Of a stretch of 6,151 nucleotides of DNA, positions 1 through 4,827 are shown piece after piece. The stretch's first letter is position 1. Every line of letters begins with the position of its first letter. A program made the position numbers and the translations under genes. The notes beneath the pieces were generated by a model. It was not told where the DNA came from, made no database searches, and saw only the letters and a program-made list of their open reading frames with translations. Source of the DNA: Nitriliruptoraceae bacterium (GTDB lineage Bacteria > Actinomycetota > Nitriliruptoria > Nitriliruptorales > Nitriliruptoraceae); the NCBI GenBank assembly GCA_007131525.1, contig SLQK01000278.1:1-6151 (forward strand), in the 5' to 3' direction.

Positions 1-45
1 GGCTGAGGCGGATCCCCACAGCGGCCGACGGCACCCGCCGCGGCA

Positions 46-948
46 TCAGCCGGTGTGACCGACCCCGACCCCACCGATGAGCACCACCGCTGCGAGCCCC
101 CACACGTACAGCGAGAAGACCCGGAACCGGGCCGACTCCAGGAGTCGGAGCACCAGCCACAGGGCAGCGGTGCCCACCGCGGCGGCGGAGACGAACCCCA
201 CGGCCATGGCCTCCCAGCTGATCGTCCCGAACCCGTCAGCCAGCGCGACCTGTAGCGCCTGGACGCCGGTGGCGGCGAGGATCGTCGGGATGGCGACGTA
301 GAAGGAGTAGCGGGCCGCCAGCGTCCGCTGCATGCCCAGCAGCAGCGCCGCGAAGATCGTGGTCCCGCTCCTGGAGATGCCGGGCGCCAGCGCCGCGGCC
401 TGGGCCGCTCCGACCAGCACGGCCGTGGTCACCGTGACCTGGGCCGGGCCGCGCCACCCGAACCGCAGCCAGCGGCCGCTCCGCTCCGGGGTCATCGCGT
501 CGGTCCACCACAGCATCGCGCCCGTGAGGACGAGCGCTCCCGCGACCAGCTGCGGCGATCCGAAGACCCTGGCCAGGGGATCCTGGAACGCGAGCCCGAT
601 GACGCCGGTCACCGCGACCGAGAGCAGCATCAGCAGCACCAGGCGGCTGGCCACCGCCTCCGACCAGGCGCCGCCACCGGGGCGGAGTCGGCCGGCGAGG
701 CGATCCTCCCGGACCCCGTGGACGAGCTCACGCAGCCCGTCGCCCATCACGACCACGACCGAGACCAGGGTGCCGACGTGGACGACCAGGTCGAACAGGA
801 TCAGCTCGGGGCTGTCCGGTGATGGCAGGTCCACACCCCGGTCCCGCAGGGCGGCCTGTGCCAGCACCAGGTGGCTGGTGGAGGACACCGGCACGAACAT
901 GAAGACGCCCTGGATGACCCCGAGCACGAGCGCGATCAGCAGGGTCAC
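46..948 (-). CDS. uppP: Undecaprenyl-diphosphate phosphatase (UppP/BacA family), variant active site
   Basis: 300-residue multi-pass membrane protein of the UppP/BacA family, which dephosphorylates undecaprenyl diphosphate so that the lipid carrier of cell-wall synthesis can be reused, and can confer bacitracin resistance. Family landmarks in order: the N-terminal motif region (residues 10-26, ending PVSSTSH with His26), FDLVVHVGTL (52-61), the phosphate-binding APGISRSGTT (188-197, Arg193), YSFYVAIP (214-221) and the C-terminal FRVFSLYVWGL. Length is close to the usual 260-300. The oddity is the first motif: UppP normally has (E/Q)xxxE just before the PxSSTGH segment, but here it reads Q13-GVF-M17, so the second glutamate is methionine, and the usual glycine before His26 is serine. 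The GTG start at 948 follows GAAGAGG with 5 nt spacing. The reading frame stays open upstream, but that part is antisense-type noise over gene 2. Family assignment is firm; full catalytic activity is not. Confidence 0.93.
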   Translation of the reverse strand: MTLLIALVLGVIQGVFMFVPVSSTSHLVLAQAALRDRGVDLPSPDSPELILFDLVVHVGTLVSVVVVMGDGLRELVHGVREDRLAGRLRPGGGAWSEAVASRLVLLMLLSVAVTGVIGLAFQDPLARVFGSPQLVAGALVLTGAMLWWTDAMTPERSGRWLRFGWRGPAQVTVTTAVLVGAAQAAALAPGISRSGTTIFAALLLGMQRTLAARYSFYVAIPTILAATGVQALQVALADGFGTISWEAMAVGFVSAAAVGTAALWLVLRLLESARFRVFSLYVWGLAAVVLIGGVGVGHTG

Positions 949-953
949 CGGTA

Positions 954-960
954 CCTCTTC
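954..960 (-). promoter_or_regulatory. Ribosome binding site of the uppP-like gene
   Basis: GAAGAGG on the minus strand, 5 nt before the GTG at 948. It decides the start, because the frame has no stop for nearly 570 bases upstream. The first residues after this GTG (VTLLIALVLG) begin the first membrane helix of the family, which supports the choice. Confidence 0.6.
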
Positions 961-1015
961 AGGACGTGGGGGGTGGGAAGGTAGGCGACCGGACACGGCT
1001 GCCCACCGGCGCCGG

Positions 1016-1612
1016 TCAGCTGCAGGCGGGTCCGTGGATCCCGAGCCCACCAGCGACCGCCCGTCGCTCCGCTGCCACGACGCGGCCGTGGAAGCGATCG
1101 TTGGGACGGAACAGCACCGCTGCCGCGAGACCCTCGGCAGCCAGGAGTTCGTTGACGAACACCCCGTCGTCGGTCCACACCCCGCGCAAGGGCCGGTCGA
1201 AGCGATCGCGGTCCTCACGGTCGGCCGCCAACCACACCAGCGCCGTGGGCGGCAGCAGCTCCGCCAACCGGTCGGTGGCGGCCTCCGCCAGGCACTCCGC
1301 GTCCCGGCCGTCCCGAGCCAGCTCGGGAGCGTCGATGTTGAGCAGCCGGACCCGGATCGAGCCGCCGTCGGGGATCGTCCCACCCGGGGCGGCGATGACC
1401 CGGATGGTGTCACCGTCGACGACCCGGTCGACGATCGCCGGTTCCGCATCAGCGGGGACGCCCTCCGGACGGCCCTCGGCCGAGGCGTCGGCCAGCGGGG
1501 ACGGGGCCGGCCCACCGTCCAGCAGTCGGCCGAGCTCCGTGCAGCCGGCGACCAGCAGACCGAGGGCGATGAGGACCATCACCGCCGCCCTCGCACCATG
1601 CCGTCCCGCCAT
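1016..1612 (-). CDS. Thermonuclease (SNase-like) lipoprotein
   Basis: A 198-residue secreted lipoprotein with a staphylococcal nuclease-like domain, expected to cut DNA or RNA outside the membrane in a calcium-dependent way. Counting from the ATG at 1612, the N terminus has a short basic stretch, a hydrophobic run and the lipobox LVAGC, with the lipidated Cys at 24. A Pro/Ala/Gly-rich linker follows, then the nuclease domain from about residue 60: VDGDT (calcium-site aspartates), RLLNIDAPE (equivalents of S. aureus Arg35, Asp40 and Glu43; the Thr41 position is Ala, as in many homologues) and DRFDRPLRG (equivalent of Arg87). All main catalytic residues are present. The start at 1612 has AGGGG 5 nt upstream. 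An in-frame ATG at 1627 would add five residues but has no binding site. The gene lies 67 bp upstream of the uppP-like gene on the same strand, so the two may form an operon. It is divergent from the crotonase gene. Confidence 0.9.
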   Translation of the reverse strand: MAGRHGARAAVMVLIALGLLVAGCTELGRLLDGGPAPSPLADASAEGRPEGVPADAEPAIVDRVVDGDTIRVIAAPGGTIPDGGSIRVRLLNIDAPELARDGRDAECLAEAATDRLAELLPPTALVWLAADREDRDRFDRPLRGVWTDDGVFVNELLAAEGLAAAVLFRPNDRFHGRVVAAERRAVAGGLGIHGPACS

Positions 1613-1617
1613 CCCCA

Positions 1618-1622
1618 CCCCT
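1618..1622 (-). promoter_or_regulatory. Ribosome binding site choosing the start of the nuclease lipoprotein
   Basis: AGGGG on the minus strand, 5 nt before the ATG at 1612. The alternative ATG at 1627 has no comparable purine run. The shorter start gives a compact lipoprotein signal peptide. Confidence 0.5.
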
Positions 1623-1676
1623 GCCATCGTCGATCCGAGGCCGGCTCGCGCGGTCTGGCACGATCACCGGACCCGA

Positions 1677-1690
1677 GCGACCCCGGTCGC
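1677..1690. repeat. Palindrome in the divergent nuclease/crotonase intergenic gap
   Basis: Perfect inverted repeat with 6-bp arms and a 2-bp centre: GCGACC, CC, GGTCGC. It lies 30 bp before the GTG of the crotonase gene and 64 bp from the nuclease start. This is where an operator for either gene could sit. The rest of the 108-bp gap shows no convincing -35/-10 pair. In such GC-rich sequence a short palindrome can arise by chance. Confidence 0.3.
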
Positions 1691-1708
1691 GCCCGCGCCC
1701 ACCCGACC

Positions 1709-1713
1709 AGGAG
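1709..1713 (+). promoter_or_regulatory. Ribosome binding site of the crotonase gene
   Basis: AGGAG, 7 nt before the GTG at 1721. It fixes the start in a plus-strand frame that happens to be open from position 332, across the antisense side of genes 1 and 2. Confidence 0.7.
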
Positions 1714-1720
1714 CAGCATC

Positions 1721-2491
1721 GTGCCGCGTCTCAGCGTCGACCGCAGTCAAGCGCACGTCACCCTCCGCCTCGACGCGCCGGACCGCCGCAACGCCCTGGA
1801 CCTGGAGACCATGGCCACGCTGGCCACCGAGCTGCGTGCCGCCGACGCCGATCCCGAGGTGCGCGTCGTCGTGCTGACCGGCACGGATCCGGCGTTCTGT
1901 GCCGGGCTCGACCTCGCCGAGGTCTCCAGCGGCCGGCTCGACCTCGCCGAGGTGGCACGCCTCGACGCCGACCCGTGGCAGGTGCTGCAGGAGCTCACGA
2001 CGCCGACCGTGGCCGTGGTGAACGGACCTGCGGTGACCGGCGGGCTCGAGCTGGTGCTGTGTTGCGACCTGGCGATCGCGTCGGAGCGGGCCAGGTTCGC
2101 CGACACCCACGCCCGGATCGGCATCCACCCGTCCGGCGGGCTGAGCGTGCTCCTCCCGCGCTTCGTCGGCCTGCGTCAGGCCCTGGGGATGAGCCTGACG
2201 GGCCGGTTCGTCGGTGCCGAGGAGGCCGCCACGATGGGCCTGGTCAACGCGGTGGTGCCCCACGACCGGCTCGCCGCGACCACCATGGAGGTGGTGGAGG
2301 CCGTCGCGGGTACCGACCCGATCGTGGTCGGCGAGCTGCTGGCGACCTACCGCACGCTGTCGGGTGTCCCCCTCGAGGAGGCGCTGCACACCGAACGGGA
2401 ACGGGGCCGTGCGCTGGTCGTCGACACCGAGGCGGTCGCGGCCCGGCGCCAGGCGGTGGTCGAGCGGGGGCGCAGGCTCACGGGTGGGTGA
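1721..2491 (+). CDS. Enoyl-CoA hydratase/isomerase family protein (crotonase fold)
   Basis: 256-residue cytoplasmic crotonase-fold protein acting on acyl-CoA thioesters, most likely in fatty-acid or related degradation. The usual family length is about 260. Visible elements: N-terminal beta region with LDAPDRRNALD (17-27), oxyanion-hole segment FCAGLDL (59-65), second oxyanion segment with the conserved glutamate GGLEL (107-111, Glu110), CDLAIASERARFADTHARIGIHPSGG (written here as landmarks CD115-116, F127, DTHARIG 128-134, GG 139-140) and a C-terminal helical region. Glu110 matches rat hydratase Glu144, but the Glu164 position is His130 in the DTHARIG segment, a form seen in many actinobacterial paralogues. 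A classical two-glutamate hydratase is therefore not assured; an isomerase, hydrolase or other crotonase reaction is possible. A 10-residue unit beginning LDLAEV is tandemly duplicated at 64-83. The gene is divergent from the nuclease lipoprotein and convergent, 3 bp apart, with the DGHH protein. The substrate cannot be told from sequence. Confidence 0.92.
   Translation: MPRLSVDRSQAHVTLRLDAPDRRNALDLETMATLATELRAADADPEVRVVVLTGTDPAFCAGLDLAEVSSGRLDLAEVARLDADPWQVLQELTTPTVAVVNGPAVTGGLELVLCCDLAIASERARFADTHARIGIHPSGGLSVLLPRFVGLRQALGMSLTGRFVGAEEAATMGLVNAVVPHDRLAATTMEVVEAVAGTDPIVVGELLATYRTLSGVPLEEALHTERERGRALVVDTEAVAARRQAVVERGRRLTGG
1905..1953 (+). repeat. Short in-frame tandem duplication inside the crotonase gene
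   Basis: A 19-bp sequence, GGCTCGACCTCGCCGAGGT, occurs at 1905-1923 and again at 1935-1953, a period of exactly 30 bp. It encodes LDLAEV twice, spaced ten residues apart, right after the FCAG oxyanion segment. The frame is kept, so this is a small insertion in the variable loop that covers the active site in this fold. Confidence 0.75.
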
Positions 2492-2498
2492 CGCTCAC
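2488..2498. repeat. Palindrome carrying both convergent stop codons
   Basis: GTGACGCTCAC is a 4-bp-arm, 3-bp-centre inverted repeat in which the TGA of the crotonase gene (2489-2491) and the TGA of the opposite-strand gene (2495-2497) lie in the two arms. It is too short, and has no T tract, to be called a terminator. Confidence 0.4.
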
Positions 2499-2896
2499 GC
2501 CGCGTCGCCCGCGCCGGCCGGGGCTTCGAGCTCCGGGTCACGCACCAGGCTCGGTGTGACCAGCCGCACCGGCACCCGATCGGATCCCGCGGCCAGGTGG
2601 GCAGCGAGCGCGTGGTGGCCGTCGACCACGTGCAGCCGGGCGCGATGGTGCACCACGTGGACGTGTCGGTTGCTCAGCGGCCGTGTCGACGAGCCGCTCA
2701 CCAACCACCGCACCCGCTCCGGGTCGATCTCGGTGGGCGTCGTCAGGACCTCCAGCGCGTACCGCGGGATCGAGCTGGTGATGCCCACGCGGTCACGGAC
2801 CTCCAGGATCGGCCAGGCGGCAGCAGCGACCTCGACGATGCGGCCGGGTGCGTAGTCGGTCAGGCGATCGGGGAGCTCGGGTGGGAGCACGACCAT
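2495..2896 (-). CDS. Small protein with ParB/sulfiredoxin-like DGHH motif
   Basis: 133-residue soluble protein without signal peptide or membrane segment. The recognisable part is at the C-terminal half: a beta strand LHVVDGHH (88-95), then a short helix ALAAHLAAG and a strand VPVRLV (108-113). This order, strand-(D)GHH-helix-strand, is typical of ParB/sulfiredoxin-fold domains, in which the motif is often written DGHHR or GERR and binds nucleotide phosphate. Here Ala follows the two histidines instead of Arg. The protein has no DNA-binding helix-turn-helix region after it, so it is not a chromosome-partition ParB. N-terminal residues 1-70 match nothing I recognise. The ATG start at 2896 follows AGAGG with 8 nt spacing. 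It is transcribed towards the crotonase gene, with stops 3 bp apart. The family call is moderate; the function is unknown. Confidence 0.78.
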   Translation of the reverse strand: MVVLPPELPDRLTDYAPGRIVEVAAAAWPILEVRDRVGITSSIPRYALEVLTTPTEIDPERVRWLVSGSSTRPLSNRHVHVVHHRARLHVVDGHHALAAHLAAGSDRVPVRLVTPSLVRDPELEAPAGAGDAA

Positions 2897-3156
2897 GGTG
2901 ACGACCTCTGTCGGGGCGAGGGGGACACGGCCTCACGGCCCGGGCGGTGAGAGCCACGCAGGGGCGAGTCGGGGTGGGAGCCAGCCCCGCCCTGGGCGCG
3001 CTCCGACGGGCTCGGTCGGAGGTCGCAACCGGTCGAGGCTTCGGAACAGGATCGTACCGACGGCGGTTGTGGCCCGGACGGGGCGGGGGACGGTGGCCGC
3101 GCGACGGTCGCTGGGTCATCTCGACAGCGCCCACGATGCCATCCCAGCCGGGGGTG
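2897..3156. other. 260-bp intergenic stretch, no gene seen
   Basis: This is the longest gap in the window. It lies upstream of the DGHH gene and downstream of the small membrane protein gene, both on the minus strand. Frames through it encode low-complexity Arg/Pro-rich peptides with no recognisable domain. The only promoter-like element I see is TACGAT on the minus strand (3056 down to 3051), which matches an actinobacterial -10 hexamer, but no good -35 lies at the right distance. It would give a leader of roughly 150 nt for the DGHH gene. Confidence 0.4.
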
Positions 3157-3537
3157 TCAGCCTGCCAGCACCGCCCGCACATCCACCACCAGCACGACCA
3201 TGAGGAGGACGAGCACCACCCCGATGAACGCGGTGTAGGCCCAGCGGTACTCCCAGTCGGCCAACCAGACCCGACGCAGGCTGTGGACCGACAGCACCGT
3301 GGCGGCCAGCACGAGCAGGATCGACAGCGGTCGTGCCAGAACGCCGATCCATCCGACGACCGGCGCCAGGGCGGGAAGGACCGCGTACATGATGATGCAG
3401 CGCACCGCCGACAGCCAGATCGACCCCTTCAGCGACAGCAGCGCCTGAGGATCGGCGTCCCCGATGCGCAGCACCTGTCGGGCCAGGCGGTCCGCCGCTG
3501 AGCGGTGCTGGTCGGTCGGGGTGTCGCTGGTGGTCAA
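3157..3537 (-). CDS. Conserved small membrane protein, three predicted helices
   Basis: 126-residue protein with a polar N terminus (residues 1-37, charged, probably cytoplasmic) and three hydrophobic segments, about 41-65, 69-85 and 101-121. Recognisable pieces are SIWLSAVRCIIMYAVLP (39-55), a conserved-looking Arg-Cys before a Tyr and a Pro, and SLRRVWLADWEYRWAYT (86-102) between helices 2 and 3. This pattern resembles a membrane protein family common in actinobacteria whose function I do not know. The best start is the TTG at 3537: GGGAG lies 6 nt upstream, and no ATG or GTG near it in frame has a binding site. The frame continues open far upstream, but that is the antisense side of gene 6. 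The gene stands alone on the minus strand and is divergent from the NTF2-like gene. Confidence 0.8.
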   Translation of the reverse strand: MTTSDTPTDQHRSAADRLARQVLRIGDADPQALLSLKGSIWLSAVRCIIMYAVLPALAPVVGWIGVLARPLSILLVLAATVLSVHSLRRVWLADWEYRWAYTAFIGVVLVLLMVVLVVDVRAVLAG

Positions 3538-3543
3538 CGCTGG

Positions 3544-3548
3544 CTCCC
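3544..3548 (-). promoter_or_regulatory. Ribosome binding site supporting a TTG start
   Basis: GGGAG on the minus strand with 6 nt before the TTG at 3537. It is the only good binding site near the beginning of the membrane protein, so it decides the start. Confidence 0.55.
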
Positions 3549-3580
3549 GGTGGGTCAGCAGCCGGTCAGGTCGCTGGTGC

Positions 3581-3617
3581 GGCGACCGCGGCGACCGCGG
3601 CGACCGCGGTGCGCGGT
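3581..3617. repeat. Triple 9-bp repeat running into a palindrome, between divergent genes
   Basis: Three perfect tandem copies of GGCGACCGC fill 3581-3607. The last copy overlaps a perfect inverted repeat at 3603-3617, ACCGCG-GTG-CGCGGT (6-bp arms, 3-bp centre). The block lies 44 bp upstream of the TTG start of the membrane protein and 114 bp upstream of the ATG of the NTF2-like gene. It could be a binding array for a regulator of one or both genes, or simply replication slippage in GC-rich DNA. No open frame crossing it looks coding. Confidence 0.65.
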
Positions 3618-3720
3618 GGCCCTCGGCGGTGGTCGCGGAGGACAGAGGGTACGCCGCCGATCGCTCCCGCGGGTGCGCCGAGGCGCCGTGAGGTCCGAAC
3701 AGCCGGTACCCGCACATCCC

Positions 3721-3725
3721 AGGAG
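3721..3725 (+). promoter_or_regulatory. Ribosome binding site of the NTF2-like gene
   Basis: AGGAG, 5 nt before the ATG at 3731. Confidence 0.65.
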
Positions 3726-3730
3726 CTGGC

Positions 3731-4240
3731 ATGACCACCGACCATGACCTCGACACCGCCCTGACACCGACCGATGAGCCGCCGGTCCAGACCCTGGCGG
3801 AGTTCGCCCGCTCCGGCGCGCCCTTCGCCGCCGAGACCGCCGAGCTGTTCGCATCGGTCCGCGACCACGACCTGCCGACGCTGGCCGCACGGTGCGACGA
3901 CGACCTCGGGATCATCGACATCGACCCGAACGGTGGCTCGGAGGTGATCCGGGACCGGGCGGGCTGGGAGAGCTGGTTCGTGCAGCTGTTCGCCCAGCTC
4001 GACGCCATGGACGCGTCCACCGACACCCTGATCACGCGCTACGACGCGGTCGACTGGGGCGAGACGGGGATGGGCGTGGTGGACTTCATCCAGCTGCTCA
4101 CCGTCGGTGGCCTGACCGGCCGCTTCCACTGCATCGTGACCATCGTGTGGAAGCGGCGGGACGACCGCTGGATCGAGGCCCGCTGGCACGCGTCGCTGCT
4201 CCGGACCGAGCTGCCCGAGGGGTTCGGACAGGCGGCCTGA
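3731..4240 (+). CDS. NTF2/SnoaL-like fold protein of unknown role
   Basis: 169-residue soluble protein with the features of the NTF2-like cone fold. After a variable acidic N terminus (1-30) comes a long helix (about 32-58, ELFASVRDHDLPTLAARCDDDL), a strand with IIDIDPNG (61-68), a helix with the Trp-rich WESWFVQLF (79-87), then a beta sheet: RYDAVDWGETGMGVVDFIQLL, RFHCIVTIVWKRRDDRW and IEARWHASLL (149-157). The end pattern, VWKRRDDRWxxARWHAS, is typical of SnoaL-like and DUF4440-type proteins, where a W-R-x-x-H-x-S strand closes the pocket. Such folds serve as small-molecule isomerases, dehydratases or binding subunits, and the substrate cannot be inferred here. ATG at 3731 has a strong binding site. 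It is convergent with the methyltransferase gene, 55 bp away, and divergent from the membrane protein. Confidence 0.85.
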   Translation: MTTDHDLDTALTPTDEPPVQTLAEFARSGAPFAAETAELFASVRDHDLPTLAARCDDDLGIIDIDPNGGSEVIRDRAGWESWFVQLFAQLDAMDASTDTLITRYDAVDWGETGMGVVDFIQLLTVGGLTGRFHCIVTIVWKRRDDRWIEARWHASLLRTELPEGFGQAA

Positions 4241-4247
4241 GCACCGT

Positions 4248-4269
4248 CACCCCGCCCGGTCGCGCGGTG
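4248..4269. terminator. Possible hairpin between convergent genes
   Basis: CACCCCGC and GCGCGGTG pair over 8 bp with one C-C mismatch around a 6-nt loop, 8 bp past the stop of the NTF2-like gene and 27 bp from the stop of the opposite methyltransferase gene. There is no T run on either side, so an intrinsic terminator is only a guess from position. Confidence 0.22.
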
Positions 4270-4295
4270 GCCCTGCGGCGCCGAGCGATCCCTGC

Positions 4296-4769
4296 TCACC
4301 CGGACGTCGCACGCCGCCACGGTGCCGGCACGAACCGCGGCGTCCGGTCGGTGTAGGCCCGGTACTCGGGGAAGCGCTCGGCCAACAGCCCCTCCTCGAA
4401 CCGGGCCTTGACGTGGAAGAAGGCGATGGTGGCCAGCCCCACGGCCAGCACCACTGCGCTTCCCGACCGGAGGGTCAGGCCGACCACGATCAGCAGCACG
4501 CCGGTGTAGATCGGATGCCGAACGTGGGCGTAGGGCCCGTCGGTCCTCAGCTGCCCGCCATCCCGGGGCACCGGGGTGGGCGTCAGGCGCTCGCCGAGGC
4601 GGAGCGCCGCGACCAGCGCCCACACCGCCCCGAGCCCACCGATGACGAGCCCGGTGACCTCCAGCCACCTCGGCGTCGGCCACGCGTCACCGGAGGGCAG
4701 CAGCACCAGCACCAGGATCAGGACCGCCTGCGCTGCCACGAGCAGCCATCCGATCGTGCGAGGGTGCAT
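4296..4769 (-). CDS. Isoprenylcysteine carboxyl methyltransferase (ICMT)-family membrane protein
   Basis: 157-residue integral membrane protein of the ICMT/PEMT-like methyltransferase family, which uses S-adenosylmethionine on lipid-like or small substrates at the membrane. Hydrophobic segments are at about 6-25, 36-57 and 88-120 (the last probably a helical hairpin). The family signature is clear: DGPYAHVRHPIYTG (77-90), whose RHPxY forms the cofactor site, then FEEGLLAERFPEYRAYTDRTPRF (124-146, Glu125-Glu126, Tyr136, Arg145). Bacterial members are usually 150-200 residues, so it looks complete. ATG at 4769 follows GGGGAGG at 5 nt, the strongest binding site in the window. The true substrate is unknown, because bacteria lack prenylated CaaX proteins of the eukaryotic type. 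It is divergent from the next gene with a 58-bp gap and convergent with the NTF2-like gene. Confidence 0.9.
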   Translation of the reverse strand: MHPRTIGWLLVAAQAVLILVLVLLPSGDAWPTPRWLEVTGLVIGGLGAVWALVAALRLGERLTPTPVPRDGGQLRTDGPYAHVRHPIYTGVLLIVVGLTLRSGSAVVLAVGLATIAFFHVKARFEEGLLAERFPEYRAYTDRTPRFVPAPWRRATSG

Positions 4770-4774
4770 CGCGA

Positions 4775-4781
4775 CCTCCCC
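4775..4781 (-). promoter_or_regulatory. Ribosome binding site of the ICMT-family gene
   Basis: GGGGAGG on the minus strand, 5 nt before the ATG at 4769. It excludes the in-frame upstream ATG near 4844, which would overlap the start of the divergent gene. About 20 nt further up, TACGCT on the minus strand fits a -10 hexamer, but without a clear -35. Confidence 0.65.
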
Positions 4782-4827
4782 GGGAGCGAGGTGAGCGTAC
4801 GGCGGCCGCACCTGCTTCGATACGGCC

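Noticed and set aside
1..45. Possible 3' end of a plus-strand gene finishing at the TGA at 4-6
   Set aside because: Two codons are not evidence; the 45 bases hold no other feature I can support.
949..1515. Minus-strand extension of the uppP frame by 189 residues
   Set aside because: It overlaps the nuclease gene in another frame, is Arg/Ser/Pro-rich and has no homology pattern. UppP proteins begin at the membrane helix starting at 948.
332..1720. Very long plus-strand open frame leading into the crotonase gene, which could suggest a 719-residue fusion protein
   Set aside because: The part before 1721 is low-complexity Ser/Pro/Arg/Thr-rich sequence with no domain, antisense to two well-supported genes. 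The GTG at 1721 has its own AGGAG and begins the crotonase fold.
1664..2389. Minus-strand frame of 241 residues inside the crotonase gene
   Set aside because: Gln/Arg/His/Gly-rich antisense shadow with no recognisable motif.
2947..3501. Plus-strand frame of 184 residues rich in Arg, Gly, Gln and His
   Set aside because: Its second half is antisense to the membrane protein gene, and composition is typical of non-coding frames in GC-rich DNA; no binding site or domain.
3581..3607. CRISPR-like repeats
   Set aside because: Nine-base units are directly adjacent without spacers, so this is a simple tandem repeat.
3566..4189. Minus-strand frame of 207 residues antisense to the NTF2-like gene
   Set aside because: Shadow of a well-supported gene; low-complexity composition and an Ala-Val repeat made by the 9-bp DNA repeats.
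4802..4809. GCGGCCGC palindrome in the divergent gap before gene 8
   Set aside because: An 8-bp all-GC palindrome is common by chance at this base composition and has no supporting repeat.
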